In this document: positions 56,907 to 64,000 of the stretch, piece by piece
How the letters are laid out: each line of letters opens with the position of its first letter
How positions within the stretch are numbered: the first letter of the stretch is position 1
NCBI RefSeq assembly: GCF_003287875.1
Contig: NZ_QMKK01000042.1
Location: forward strand, 1-64,000
Length of the DNA stretch: 64,000 bases
Direction: 5' to 3'
DNA from: Martinezella tropici
GTDB taxonomy: Bacteria; Pseudomonadota; Alphaproteobacteria; Rhizobiales; Rhizobiaceae
Translations under genes and position numbers: made by a program
Notes under the pieces: generated by a model
Told to the model about the DNA's origin: nothing
The model's input: only the letters and a program-made list of their open reading frames with translations
Database searches by the model: none

Positions 56907-57706
56907 CAGCGGGGCTCCATTTTCTGACCTTCGGGAATGCTCTTGACCTCAGCATTGAAGAACTTTTCACGCCGCGCCTGAGCCAAATCCTTGTCGGTCT
57001 GCTCCGTCTGGAGCCAGGTTCCCATCATCGTTATCTGCTGGGAGACGAGACCGCGAAGCTTCTGTATCTGCGCGACTTGCTGGGCGGCAATTTCATGCCC
57101 GACCTGCAACGCCTTCATCTGCCCATCGGCCGTCTCGGACATCGATCTCAACGAGGACATCGTTTCCTCCTCGCTGTCGAATTGGCCGGCCGTCAGGCTC
57201 GCCGCTCTCAGGGAGCTGGCAATGGTCTCGCGATTGATATTTGACCAGGATTGGTAGGTCGAGGAGAATGTGGCATTATCCGGCAAGTTGGTCTTGAGAT
57301 CGGCATAGCTTTGAAAACGCTGCTGAAGAACGTCGTCGGCGTTGCCCATCGAAAACGCGATGCCCTGCCCCTGGTCGACGATACTGCGCAGCTGCTTGAG
57401 ATCGCTTTCGACCTGTCCCCAGACATGACCAGGAAGCTGGGCCGTGTTTTGCAGCATGTTCTGGTAGATCTTAAGCTGGTTTTCGATCTGCTCAGCGAGC
57501 TGGCTGATCTGCGTCAGCTGATTGTCGACCTGGATGCCCGAACTCTTCATGAGGTCCACGAGTTGCGCATTGTTGGCGAGCTGCGTCCATTCCGTCGCAG
57601 CACCGGTGGCGGTCCCCGCCCGTGCTGAAGCGGCGGCTCCGATCGTCAGGGTAGCGACTGCCAGGCAGGCGAGCCAACTAATCGGACTTGAGTAGCGATT
57701 CGGCAT
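56903..57706 (-). CDS. trbJ: Conjugal transfer protein TrbJ (VirB5-like)
   Basis: A 267-residue periplasmic protein with Sec signal (LACLAVATLTIGAAASARA) and a helical body, the minor pilin-like VirB5 role. ATG 57706 has GGGGAG ahead and gives the expected length. The gene overlaps the end of trbE by 29 bases, a tight coupling. It may help pilus assembly or adhesion. Confidence 0.92.
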   Translation of the reverse strand: MPNRYSSPISWLACLAVATLTIGAAASARAGTATGAATEWTQLANNAQLVDLMKSSGIQVDNQLTQISQLAEQIENQLKIYQNMLQNTAQLPGHVWGQVESDLKQLRSIVDQGQGIAFSMGNADDVLQQRFQSYADLKTNLPDNATFSSTYQSWSNINRETIASSLRAASLTAGQFDSEEETMSSLRSMSETADGQMKALQVGHEIAAQQVAQIQKLRGLVSQQITMMGTWLQTEQTDKDLAQARREKFFNAEVKSIPEGQKMEPRW

Positions 57707-60134
57707 CGTGAACTCCCCTCGTTTCAAGCCAGCGGATTGGCCAATCGCGGCCATGTTCGGATTTCAGTGCGCGGATGCGCTTCAGGTCTTCTTTGCCGGA
57801 GGCGCCGACGAAGCTCAGCGCGACCGGCCCAAGTGACATGTCGAAGAGGCGCCGGCCTTCCGGGGTTGCCACGTAATATTCGCGCTTGGCGATCGAGCCT
57901 GATACGATCTCGATCTGGCGCTCGTTGAAACCAAGCCGTTCATAAAACTCCCGCGTTCCCGGCTCACGAGCGGCCCCGTTCGGGAGGCAAATCTTGGTCG
58001 GGCACGACTCCTTCAGGACATCAATAATCCCGGAGCGCTCGGCGTCCGAGATGGATTGGGTCGCAAGGACCACTGCGCAGTTGGCCTTGCGCAGCACCTT
58101 CAGCCATTCGCGGATCTTGTTGCGGAACACGGGATGGCCGAGCATCAGCCAAGCCTCGTCGAGGACGATGAGACTGGGAGACCCGTCCAGGCGCTTCTCG
58201 ATCCGGCGGAACAGGTAGGTCAGGACCGGGACGAGGTTCCGCTCGCCCATGTTCATGAGCTGCTCGATCTCGAAGGTCTGGAAGGCACCAAGGGTCAACC
58301 CGTCTTGCTCCGCATCGAGGAGCTGCCCCATCGGCCCATCGACGGTGTAGTGATGCAGTGCGTCCTTGATCTGGCGCAGCTGCAGGCCGCTCACGAAATC
58401 CGAAAGCGAACGACCGGAGGCACTCGCCATCAGTGCGATCTGACGGGAGATGGCGTTGCGATGATCGGGCGTGATGGTGACGCCCTGCAGGCCGACCAGC
58501 ATCTCGATCCATTCCGTCGCCCAGGCCCGATCGGCGTCGCTTGCGAGTTCGGACAAGGGGCAGAAGGCTAAGGCCCTATCGTCTCCTTCGGCGTCGCCGC
58601 CAATCTCATAGTGATCGCCGCCAGCTGCGAGCGTCAGCGGCAAAAGCGAGCTTCCTTTGTCAAATGCAAAGGTCTGCGCTTGGCTGTATCGCCGGAACTG
58701 CGCAGCGATTAGCGCCAGAAGCGTTGACTTGCCGGAGCCGGTTGGTCCGAAAATCAGCGTATGGCCAACATCATCGACATGCAGGTTGAGCCGGAATGGA
58801 GTGGAGCCGCTGGCGACCTGCATCAATGGCGGCGAATTCGGTGGATAGAACGGGCATGGGGCGATCGGGTTTCCCGACCACACCGAGTTGAGCGGGATCA
58901 AATCCGCGAGGTTTCTCGTGTTGATCAGCGGTTCGCGTATATTGCAGTACCAATTGCCTGGCAGACTGCCGAGAAAGGCGTCGGTCGCGTTGAGCGTTTC
59001 GATCCGAGCGCCAAAGCCTTCAGCCTGAATCAGCCGGCGGATTGCTTCAGCCTTTTCCTGCAGCGCCTCGCGATCGCTGTCGAACAGCACGATGACCGGC
59101 GTGTAATAGCCGTAGGCAACCAGTTGCGATGAGGCCTGAGCGATGGCATCCTCCGTCTCGGCCACCATCGTCATGGCATCCTGGTCCATCGACCGGCTTT
59201 GCGTCTGGAATACCTGGTCGAAGAACGGCCGGACCTTCTGCTGCCATTTCTTGCGTGTACGCTCGAGCTTTTGCCGCGCCTCCTCCGCATCGAGAAAAAT
59301 GAAGCGGGAGGACCATCTATAGGTCAGCGGCATGAGGTCGAGGCTATTCAGAATGCCTGGCCAGCTCTCCGCCGGCAGACCGTCGATCGCCACGACGCCA
59401 AGGCAGCGGTTTTCGACCTTCGGTGTCAGGCCGTGCTCAAGTTCGGCCGTCGCGATCCAGTCGACATACATGGGAATATTCGGAAGCCGGATTGGATGGT
59501 TCTCGCCGGTAATGCAGAAGCGGACGAACTGAAGCAGGTCGTCATAGCGGGCAACCCGCTCCCCTCCCCCCTCGATCGTCTCACGGGTTTCCATCCGTCT
59601 GATCGATAACGTGTTCGCGAAATACTGCTCGACTTCACGGACGGCGTTCTTGAAAACGAACAGCACCGTGTCCGCGTAGGATTTCTTCCGGCTCTCTTCA
59701 TCCGAATAGATATATTTGCTGAGGGCGGTCTTCCTGGACTCAAGCGGCCGGTAGGTCAGGATGAGGGCGTGCTTGCTCTCGAAATGCCCCTGCTCGCGCT
59801 CGAAATGCGCCCGGCGTTCTGCATCGATCGCACGCGTGACCGGATCGGGGAAATGGCAACGATCTTCCGATGGATAGTCGACCGTCGGAATGCGGATGGC
59901 CTCGACCTGAATCATCCAGCCACTTCCAAGCTGCGACAGCACTGCATTGATCTGCCGCGACAGGTCGTTGCGTTCGAGGTCGGTTGCGCTTTCCGAATCC
60001 GGCCCGGCGAAGTACCAGCCGGCCATCAGGCTCCCGTCCTTCAGCAGGAGCACGCCATTGTCGACGAGGCCAGCATAGGGAACGAGGTCGGCGAAGGATG
60101 GACCGGTCGCGCGGAAGCGTTTGAGTGCTGCCAT
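57678..60134 (-). CDS. trbE: Conjugal transfer ATPase TrbE (VirB4-like)
   Basis: An 818-residue VirB4-type ATPase. Walker A GPTGSGKST is near residue 463 and Walker B region LIVLDEAWLMLGH lies in the C-terminal half. Length matches TrbE. ATG 60134 is the expected start (MAALKRFRATGP); the extension to 60281 overlaps trbD. It energises assembly of the transfer channel. Confidence 0.95.
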   Translation of the reverse strand: MAALKRFRATGPSFADLVPYAGLVDNGVLLLKDGSLMAGWYFAGPDSESATDLERNDLSRQINAVLSQLGSGWMIQVEAIRIPTVDYPSEDRCHFPDPVTRAIDAERRAHFEREQGHFESKHALILTYRPLESRKTALSKYIYSDEESRKKSYADTVLFVFKNAVREVEQYFANTLSIRRMETRETIEGGGERVARYDDLLQFVRFCITGENHPIRLPNIPMYVDWIATAELEHGLTPKVENRCLGVVAIDGLPAESWPGILNSLDLMPLTYRWSSRFIFLDAEEARQKLERTRKKWQQKVRPFFDQVFQTQSRSMDQDAMTMVAETEDAIAQASSQLVAYGYYTPVIVLFDSDREALQEKAEAIRRLIQAEGFGARIETLNATDAFLGSLPGNWYCNIREPLINTRNLADLIPLNSVWSGNPIAPCPFYPPNSPPLMQVASGSTPFRLNLHVDDVGHTLIFGPTGSGKSTLLALIAAQFRRYSQAQTFAFDKGSSLLPLTLAAGGDHYEIGGDAEGDDRALAFCPLSELASDADRAWATEWIEMLVGLQGVTITPDHRNAISRQIALMASASGRSLSDFVSGLQLRQIKDALHHYTVDGPMGQLLDAEQDGLTLGAFQTFEIEQLMNMGERNLVPVLTYLFRRIEKRLDGSPSLIVLDEAWLMLGHPVFRNKIREWLKVLRKANCAVVLATQSISDAERSGIIDVLKESCPTKICLPNGAAREPGTREFYERLGFNERQIEIVSGSIAKREYYVATPEGRRLFDMSLGPVALSFVGASGKEDLKRIRALKSEHGRDWPIRWLETRGVHDAESLLKSD

Positions 60135-60144
60135 GGCCGTCTCC

Positions 60145-60444
60145 TCAATACCGGCGCCAAGGTGATGTGGTCGCCTTGTAATAGGGCCTGTAGGAAATAT
60201 GCCTGATGTAGACCTGCCGCATGAACGGGTCGGACTTCGCCATCGTCCTGAGAAGTCCGACGACGACAATCCAAACTGCAACGCCGAAAAGCGCCGAATA
60301 AACGGTCAGCACCACGAAGATCAGGATGACTGCGGCCAGACCGGTGAGCAGCACCAGTTCGCGGTCGGCCCCCAGTAGGAGGTTCGGACGCGAAAGCGCA
60401 CGGTGGATGCGGTTGCGCTGCAGGCTGGACAGGGAGTCAGCCAT
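60145..60444 (-). CDS. trbD: Conjugal transfer protein TrbD (VirB3-like)
   Basis: A 99-residue membrane protein with two hydrophobic segments ([32 protein letters not shown]). It is the VirB3-type partner of TrbE. The ATG at 60444 overlaps the trbC stop by 8 bases. Confidence 0.92.
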   Translation of the reverse strand: MADSLSSLQRNRIHRALSRPNLLLGADRELVLLTGLAAVILIFVVLTVYSALFGVAVWIVVVGLLRTMAKSDPFMRQVYIRHISYRPYYKATTSPWRRY

Positions 60445-60820
60445 GAATCCTCTCCCCCTCTGAGGGCTGTCGGGTCGATGTGAACTGCCCATCAGGCAGT
60501 CCAATCGAAGCGCCGGTGGCGCCGAACAGGCCAACGATATTGGTGGCGCCGAGCAGGATGCCGGCGACGAGAACGACATAAACCAGTCGTCGCGCGAAAT
60601 CGTTGAGCTCGCCGCCGAAGATCAGCATTCCGCCGGCGATGGCCACGGCGGCCAGTGCAATGGCGCCAGCGACCGGACCGGTGATCGATTCCTGGATTTG
60701 CTGCAATGGCCCCTCCCACGGCAGGCTGCCGCCGGAACTAGCGAACGCGGGCGCAACGGTGGCAAGAACGAAAGGCATGGCAAGCAGCGCAATGGTGAAA
60801 CTCACGTTCTTAGGCGACAT
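60437..60820 (-). CDS. trbC: Conjugal pilin TrbC (VirB2-like)
   Basis: A 127-residue prepilin: signal ([17 protein letters not shown]), then two hydrophobic helices separated by a short loop ([10 protein letters not shown]). It provides the major pilus subunit and may be cyclised, as in RP4. The start overlaps the trbB stop. Confidence 0.92.
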   Translation of the reverse strand: MSPKNVSFTIALLAMPFVLATVAPAFASSGGSLPWEGPLQQIQESITGPVAGAIALAAVAIAGGMLIFGGELNDFARRLVYVVLVAGILLGATNIVGLFGATGASIGLPDGQFTSTRQPSEGERIHG

Positions 60821-61787
60821 GGGGTGCTTCCTCTTTTTCGGTGAGCGGGTCGGATTCGATTTCGTATTGGCCGTTGGTGAAGCGCTCGACCTGGATGACG
60901 TCGCGAACGCGCCGTCCTCGCGGTGTCCGTTCGATGGAGATGACGAGATCGACTGCTTCGCCGATCACTTCCTGCATCGGCTGCTGGCTCATCTCGGCGG
61001 TGAGTTGCTCAAGCCGCCGCAACGCGGATATGGCCGTGTTTGAGTGAATGGTTGCCACGCCGCCCGGGTGGCCAGTGTTCCATGCTTTAAGCAATGTGAG
61101 AGCGGCACCGTCACGGACTTCTCCAACAACAATCCGATCGGGACGCAGGCGCATGGTGCTCTTCAAGAGCCTCGCCATGTCGACTGCGTCACTGGTATGA
61201 AGAAGAACGACATTCTCGGCCGTGCATTGGATCTCGGCGGTATCTTCCAGAACGACGAGCCGATCCTCCGGTGCGCTCTTGACGATTTCTTCGATCACCG
61301 CATTCGCGAGGGTTGTTTTGCCCGAGCCCGTGCCACCGGAAATGACGATGTTCAGCCTGGAGGAGATAGCGCTTCGGATCGTAGAGGCCTGATCCGGTGT
61401 CATCACGCCGGAGCGCACATAATCGTCGAGCGGGATCAGACGCGAGGCGCGCCGGCGAATCGTGAAGGCAGGCTTGGTCACCACCGGCGGCAGCAAACCT
61501 TCGAACCGATGACCGCCGATCGGGAGCTCGCCTGAGATGATCGGCTGTTGCGTGTCGACTTCCGATTGAAGTGCGTGGGCCACGGTGCCGATCACCATTT
61601 CAGCTGCTGCCGACGACATCTCGCCGGCCGGAGCGATACCGTGCCCCAGCCGCTCGATGAAAAGCTTTCCATCTGGATTGAGCATGATCTCGACGACGGT
61701 TGCGTCATCCAGCGCTACACAGAGCTGATCGCCGAGCGCTTCTTGAAGTTTGCGGACAAGCCGGGGGTGAGAACGAAGCTGGTTCAC
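60810..61787 (-). CDS. trbB: Conjugal transfer ATPase TrbB (VirB11-like)
   Basis: A 325-residue hexameric secretion ATPase. Walker [10 protein letters not shown] near residue 150, and the downstream [22 protein letters not shown] block, identify the VirB11 type. The start GTG 61787 has AAGGAG ahead and lies 10 bases after traI; longer in-frame starts read into traI. It drives pilus and channel assembly. Confidence 0.94.
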   Translation of the reverse strand: MNQLRSHPRLVRKLQEALGDQLCVALDDATVVEIMLNPDGKLFIERLGHGIAPAGEMSSAAAEMVIGTVAHALQSEVDTQQPIISGELPIGGHRFEGLLPPVVTKPAFTIRRRASRLIPLDDYVRSGVMTPDQASTIRSAISSRLNIVISGGTGSGKTTLANAVIEEIVKSAPEDRLVVLEDTAEIQCTAENVVLLHTSDAVDMARLLKSTMRLRPDRIVVGEVRDGAALTLLKAWNTGHPGGVATIHSNTAISALRRLEQLTAEMSQQPMQEVIGEAVDLVISIERTPRGRRVRDVIQVERFTNGQYEIESDPLTEKEEAPHVA

Positions 61788-61797
61788 CGATTTCTCC

Positions 61798-62421
61798 TTA
61801 CGCTGCCTGGCTGCTAGGGGTGAATTCCGAGCGGTAGCTGAAGGGGCGGAGCTTCTGAAACGTCCTGTCATTGGCAGGCAAGATACCGGCTACTGCCATG
61901 GTATCACCGATCTTCCTGGGTTCGTCCAAGCGTTGGAGCGGCCAACCGACACGAGCGAGTATTCGCTCGAAGCGGACATCGGTCACCGTAACGATTTCCG
62001 CGAAGTTGTTCGCCATGCACCATTCGATAATGCCTGCAAACATGGTCAGGGTCGCTTCATGCACTGAGCCCTCTCCCCTGCCCTCCTTAAGCGCAGTGTT
62101 GACGCAAAAGCGGGAGCTTTCGATCATTGCGTTATGCGCATTCAGCTGGCCGTTCGGGAGAAGCGAGGGAAAGACCTCCGTCACCATGGTCGGACCAAGC
62201 GCCGGGAGCAGCCTTGCACATCCCGCAACTTGGCCACCGTCAGAAATCGCGAGGACGTAAGTCGGCCCAAGAGCGTCGAATACATCTGACTCGCATCCCG
62301 CAGTTACCTTGACGTCCCAGCCTAAGCGACCGGAGAACACATGGGCACGAAGTTTGTGATGGCTGTGGAGGAGATGTGCCTCTTGGATCGTCCGGGGCGT
62401 TGAGAACGCGACAACTCGCAT
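61798..62421 (-). CDS. traI: LuxI-family acyl-homoserine lactone synthase TraI
   Basis: A 207-residue AHL synthase. Hallmark residues are present: Arg25, Phe29 and Trp35 in RAHVFSGRLGW, then GCESDVFDALGPTYV with the acidic pair, and ESSRFCVN near residue 100. It makes the quorum signal that activates transfer. Being the first gene of the trb operon is typical of Ti-type and rhizobial plasmids. GGAGAAG precedes the ATG. No traR or traM gene is inside the window. Confidence 0.95.
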   Translation of the reverse strand: MRVVAFSTPRTIQEAHLLHSHHKLRAHVFSGRLGWDVKVTAGCESDVFDALGPTYVLAISDGGQVAGCARLLPALGPTMVTEVFPSLLPNGQLNAHNAMIESSRFCVNTALKEGRGEGSVHEATLTMFAGIIEWCMANNFAEIVTVTDVRFERILARVGWPLQRLDEPRKIGDTMAVAGILPANDRTFQKLRPFSYRSEFTPSSQAA

Positions 62422-62482
62422 GAACTTCTCCGTCGTTGTTTCTTCTGCGGAGAAATCAGCACAGATTGGAATCGTGCGGCAG

Positions 62483-62498
62483 TTGTAGAATCCTACAA
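62483..62498 (-). promoter_or_regulatory. lux-box-like palindrome upstream of traI
   Basis: TTGTAGAATCCTACAA: six-base perfect arms around AATC. Reversed it reads TTGTAGGATTCTACAA, close to the Vibrio lux box core CTGTAGGATCGTACAG, and unlike the usual Ti tra box (TGTGCAGATCTGCACA). It is 62 bases upstream of the traI ATG, a good position for activation by a LuxR-type protein. The protein that binds it is not in the window. Confidence 0.65.
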
Positions 62499-63097
62499 TG
62501 CGGCGGTGCGATTCGCGGTCGCTGTATACTCGCGGAAAGTCGGTTCGAGTACGATTTGGCCTCTGATGTGAGCAGACTCTTGCAGGTAGCGTTTTCTGGC
62601 CAAAGTTGCCGCCGCCTTCAAACTGTTCCTCGCCACGCCTGCCACGCGGCGAGTAGGGCAGAATGGAGGCGTCAAGGCCGCTCCCAGCGACATGGTCAAC
62701 GGCTTAGTCTGGAACTGAACATCCTGCGCCGCCCGGACGTCGTTGTGGATCACAAGCAGTTTGGCCATTGGAATGCGATCTAACCCAGTTCCGCAAGCAT
62801 TTCGGAAAAACCAACATGACATTGCCTGTCGAGCGGGTCGCCACTTTGCGATCTTTGCGCAACGATGATCGGCAGTCCCGACCCGTGATGGATGACCTCG
62901 TCCAAGCCCTGCCCTACCACGTGGCGGTTAAACGCCCCTACCGTTCCCGGCGAGTCTTCTGGCTACGTCAGAGCTACCAATAACAAGTGCCGTCCAGCGG
63001 CAGACGAACGCGGACGGTCGTGAGGTTGAGACGATCCCGCCGGGCGACACCCTAGAAATGTTGGAAACAAACTCGTTCCGGGAGTGAGTAGCCGCGT
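62499..63097. other. Unassigned region upstream of traI
   Basis: No gene could be recognised. Several open frames exist on both strands (for example 62768-62983 plus, 62493-62822 minus) but none has a recognisable family or ribosome site, and the coding signal is weak. Remnants of mobile or plasmid genes are likely. Confidence 0.4.
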
Positions 63098-63400
63098 TTA
63101 CTGCGCCAACCACTGATATTCAGCGATCGAAGCCTTGCCTGATTTCTTGTCGTATAGGCAGATCATATTGACCATCTTCTTGGACTCCGGGTTCTTTTCG
63201 CGGAGCAGAATGGCAATCTTTCCGATGACATCATCGAAAACGACTGGTGCGGTCGCCTCGGGAGAGACCATGCGAGATTGACCGATGCAGGTGCCGTTCG
63301 CCTTAGCGAAGAGGGCATTCCAAGCGGCGTCGCTCGAGGCATTGGCAAGTGGAGCGAGAGCGAACATGCCAATTGCTGTGGCAATGGTGGTCTTCAGCAT
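63098..63400 (-). CDS. Small exported protein of unknown function
   Basis: A 100-residue protein with Sec signal (TTIATAIGMFALAPLANA) and one Cys in each half (GTCIGQS; ICLYDKKS), possibly a disulfide pair in the periplasm. The ATG at 63400 follows TGAGGAA; the alternative ATG at 63415 lacks a site. No family recognised. It stands apart from the conjugation genes and in the same direction. Confidence 0.65.
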   Translation of the reverse strand: MLKTTIATAIGMFALAPLANASSDAAWNALFAKANGTCIGQSRMVSPEATAPVVFDDVIGKIAILLREKNPESKKMVNMICLYDKKSGKASIAEYQWLAQ

Positions 63401-64000
63401 CGAGAAATTCCTCATGTCAATCCGAGTCATGCCGTATGCCGGCGATCCGTTGTTCATAACAAACGATGGCAACATGAGGGCTGCATCCTGCCGTCCTCGC
63501 TGGTCAGAGTAGCGAACCTGGGTTACATCCCATCCTAGATTCGGTCGAGGCCTCCGTCACCAGCGGAAGGCCGTTTTTATAGGTGTGCCGCAAGGGGATA
63601 AATCTATCCAACGCAGCGGTTTCGTCGCTGCGATCACCGCTGCTGCGGCCATATAACCAGTCGCTGAGCGCGATCCGTTCTCAAGCCGCGACATAGGCGG
63701 ACCCGAAACGAGGGCGCTGGTGCTGAAGTTGCCTGACTTCGATGTCATCGGCATTGAGGGCTCGGCCACGGTCCTTCTCGTTGTTCGGGATTGGCATCGG
63801 ACCCGTGCCGGACTGCCCTCCTTGTTCGCTGCGATCTGAACCGGCGGTCGGGCGTTTCAAGGCCTGTCGCGCCGAGTGGCGTCCGACCCAGCCTCTCTGC
63901 GCGAGGGCAGGCTCGAGCGGATCGCGAGCGCCGATTGCTTCTTCCCCGATATCGGCGCAGTCATTCGGCACGGCGGCAATCAGGCCCACTATCCCCGGTC
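63401..64000. other. Low-content right end
   Basis: No intact gene seen. It contains the possible transposase remnant at 63711-63870 and several antisense frames without ribosome sites. The window edge cuts the region. Confidence 0.4.
63711..63870 (+). pseudogene. Possible ISL3-type transposase N-terminal remnant
   Basis: One frame reads VLKLPDFDVIGIEGSATVLLVV, another then gives CPPCSLRSEPAVGRFKAC. This order, a short beta block followed by CxxC and GRFKAxR, resembles the N-terminal zinc region of ISL3 transposases. At least one shift separates them and the rest is absent. The match is weak and from memory of the family. Confidence 0.35.

Noticed and set aside
52285..62421. Reading of the trb cluster as a VirB virulence or effector secretion system
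   Set aside because: Gene order, TrbE and TrbK identity and the linked AHL synthase fit Ti-type conjugation, not a VirB effector system.
62493..62822. Minus-strand frame upstream of traI
   Set aside because: It overlaps the lux-box region, has no family match, and its start lacks a ribosome site.
1..64000. CRISPR arrays, tRNA or rRNA genes
   Set aside because: No regularly spaced repeats and no cloverleaf or ribosomal RNA segments were seen on reading.

Overview
The window reads as part of a large plasmid of a Rhizobium/Agrobacterium-type alphaproteobacterium. The evidence is the complete Ti-plasmid-style conjugation operon traI-trbBCDEJKLFGHI at the right end, high-GC coding sequence throughout, ABC-transporter-rich catabolic operons, and a likely rhizobial intergenic repeat (RIME-like). 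I see no rRNA, tRNA, CRISPR array or replication gene. The repABC module that often neighbours traI would lie beyond the right edge.

Layout. (1) 1-258: broken AbiEii-type toxin gene. (2) 393-9452 (+): sugar/polyol module with a CUT2-type ABC transporter (ATPase, permease, binding protein), an SDR dehydrogenase, and two DhaK/DhaL kinase pairs. The second DhaK is fused to a SorC-type sugar-sensing regulator. The likely job is import of a polyol or short sugar, oxidation to a ketose and phosphorylation by DhaK/DhaL. (3) 9904-25796 (-): one long, tightly packed operon with a dipeptide-type ABC transporter, an MFS carrier, a D-hydantoinase with intact metal ligands, a dihydroorotase-like protein with altered ligands, a PuuE-type deacetylase/allantoinase, a ThDP enzyme lacking the usual catalytic Glu, three SDRs and an epimerase. 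It looks like a pathway for a cyclic amide (ureide, hydantoin or pyrimidine-like). (4) 26049-40301: a GlxA-type regulator, then a divergent pair of operons around a GntR regulator. The minus side carries creatininase-like, ketopantoate-reductase-like, SDR, M20 peptidase and AstE/AspA-like deacylase genes. The plus side carries a second peptide ABC transporter and an M32 carboxypeptidase. A palindromic operator candidate lies between them.

(5) 40302-52137: a decayed accessory zone. It holds an apparently intact hipBA toxin-antitoxin pair next to a 5'-truncated GlcD-like oxidase, IS6 and IS3 remnants, a CoA-transferase, fragments of an EamA transporter, a quinone oxidoreductase and a LysR gene, an intact LysR/SDR/SnoaL group, an orphan 250-residue protein and a frameshifted RTX-repeat gene. 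(6) 52137-62498 (-): the quorum-sensing conjugation operon from a lux-box-like palindrome and traI through trbI to a clear intrinsic terminator. (7) 62499-64000: mostly unassigned, with one small exported protein and a possible ISL3 transposase remnant.

Regions 2 to 4 are three transporter-plus-catabolism modules side by side, a scavenging island carried on a conjugative replicon. The strongest candidates for undescribed biology are the regulator-kinase fusion in region 2 and the cyclic-amide operon in region 3, which has two unusual active sites. All family assignments are by eye; no database search was run.
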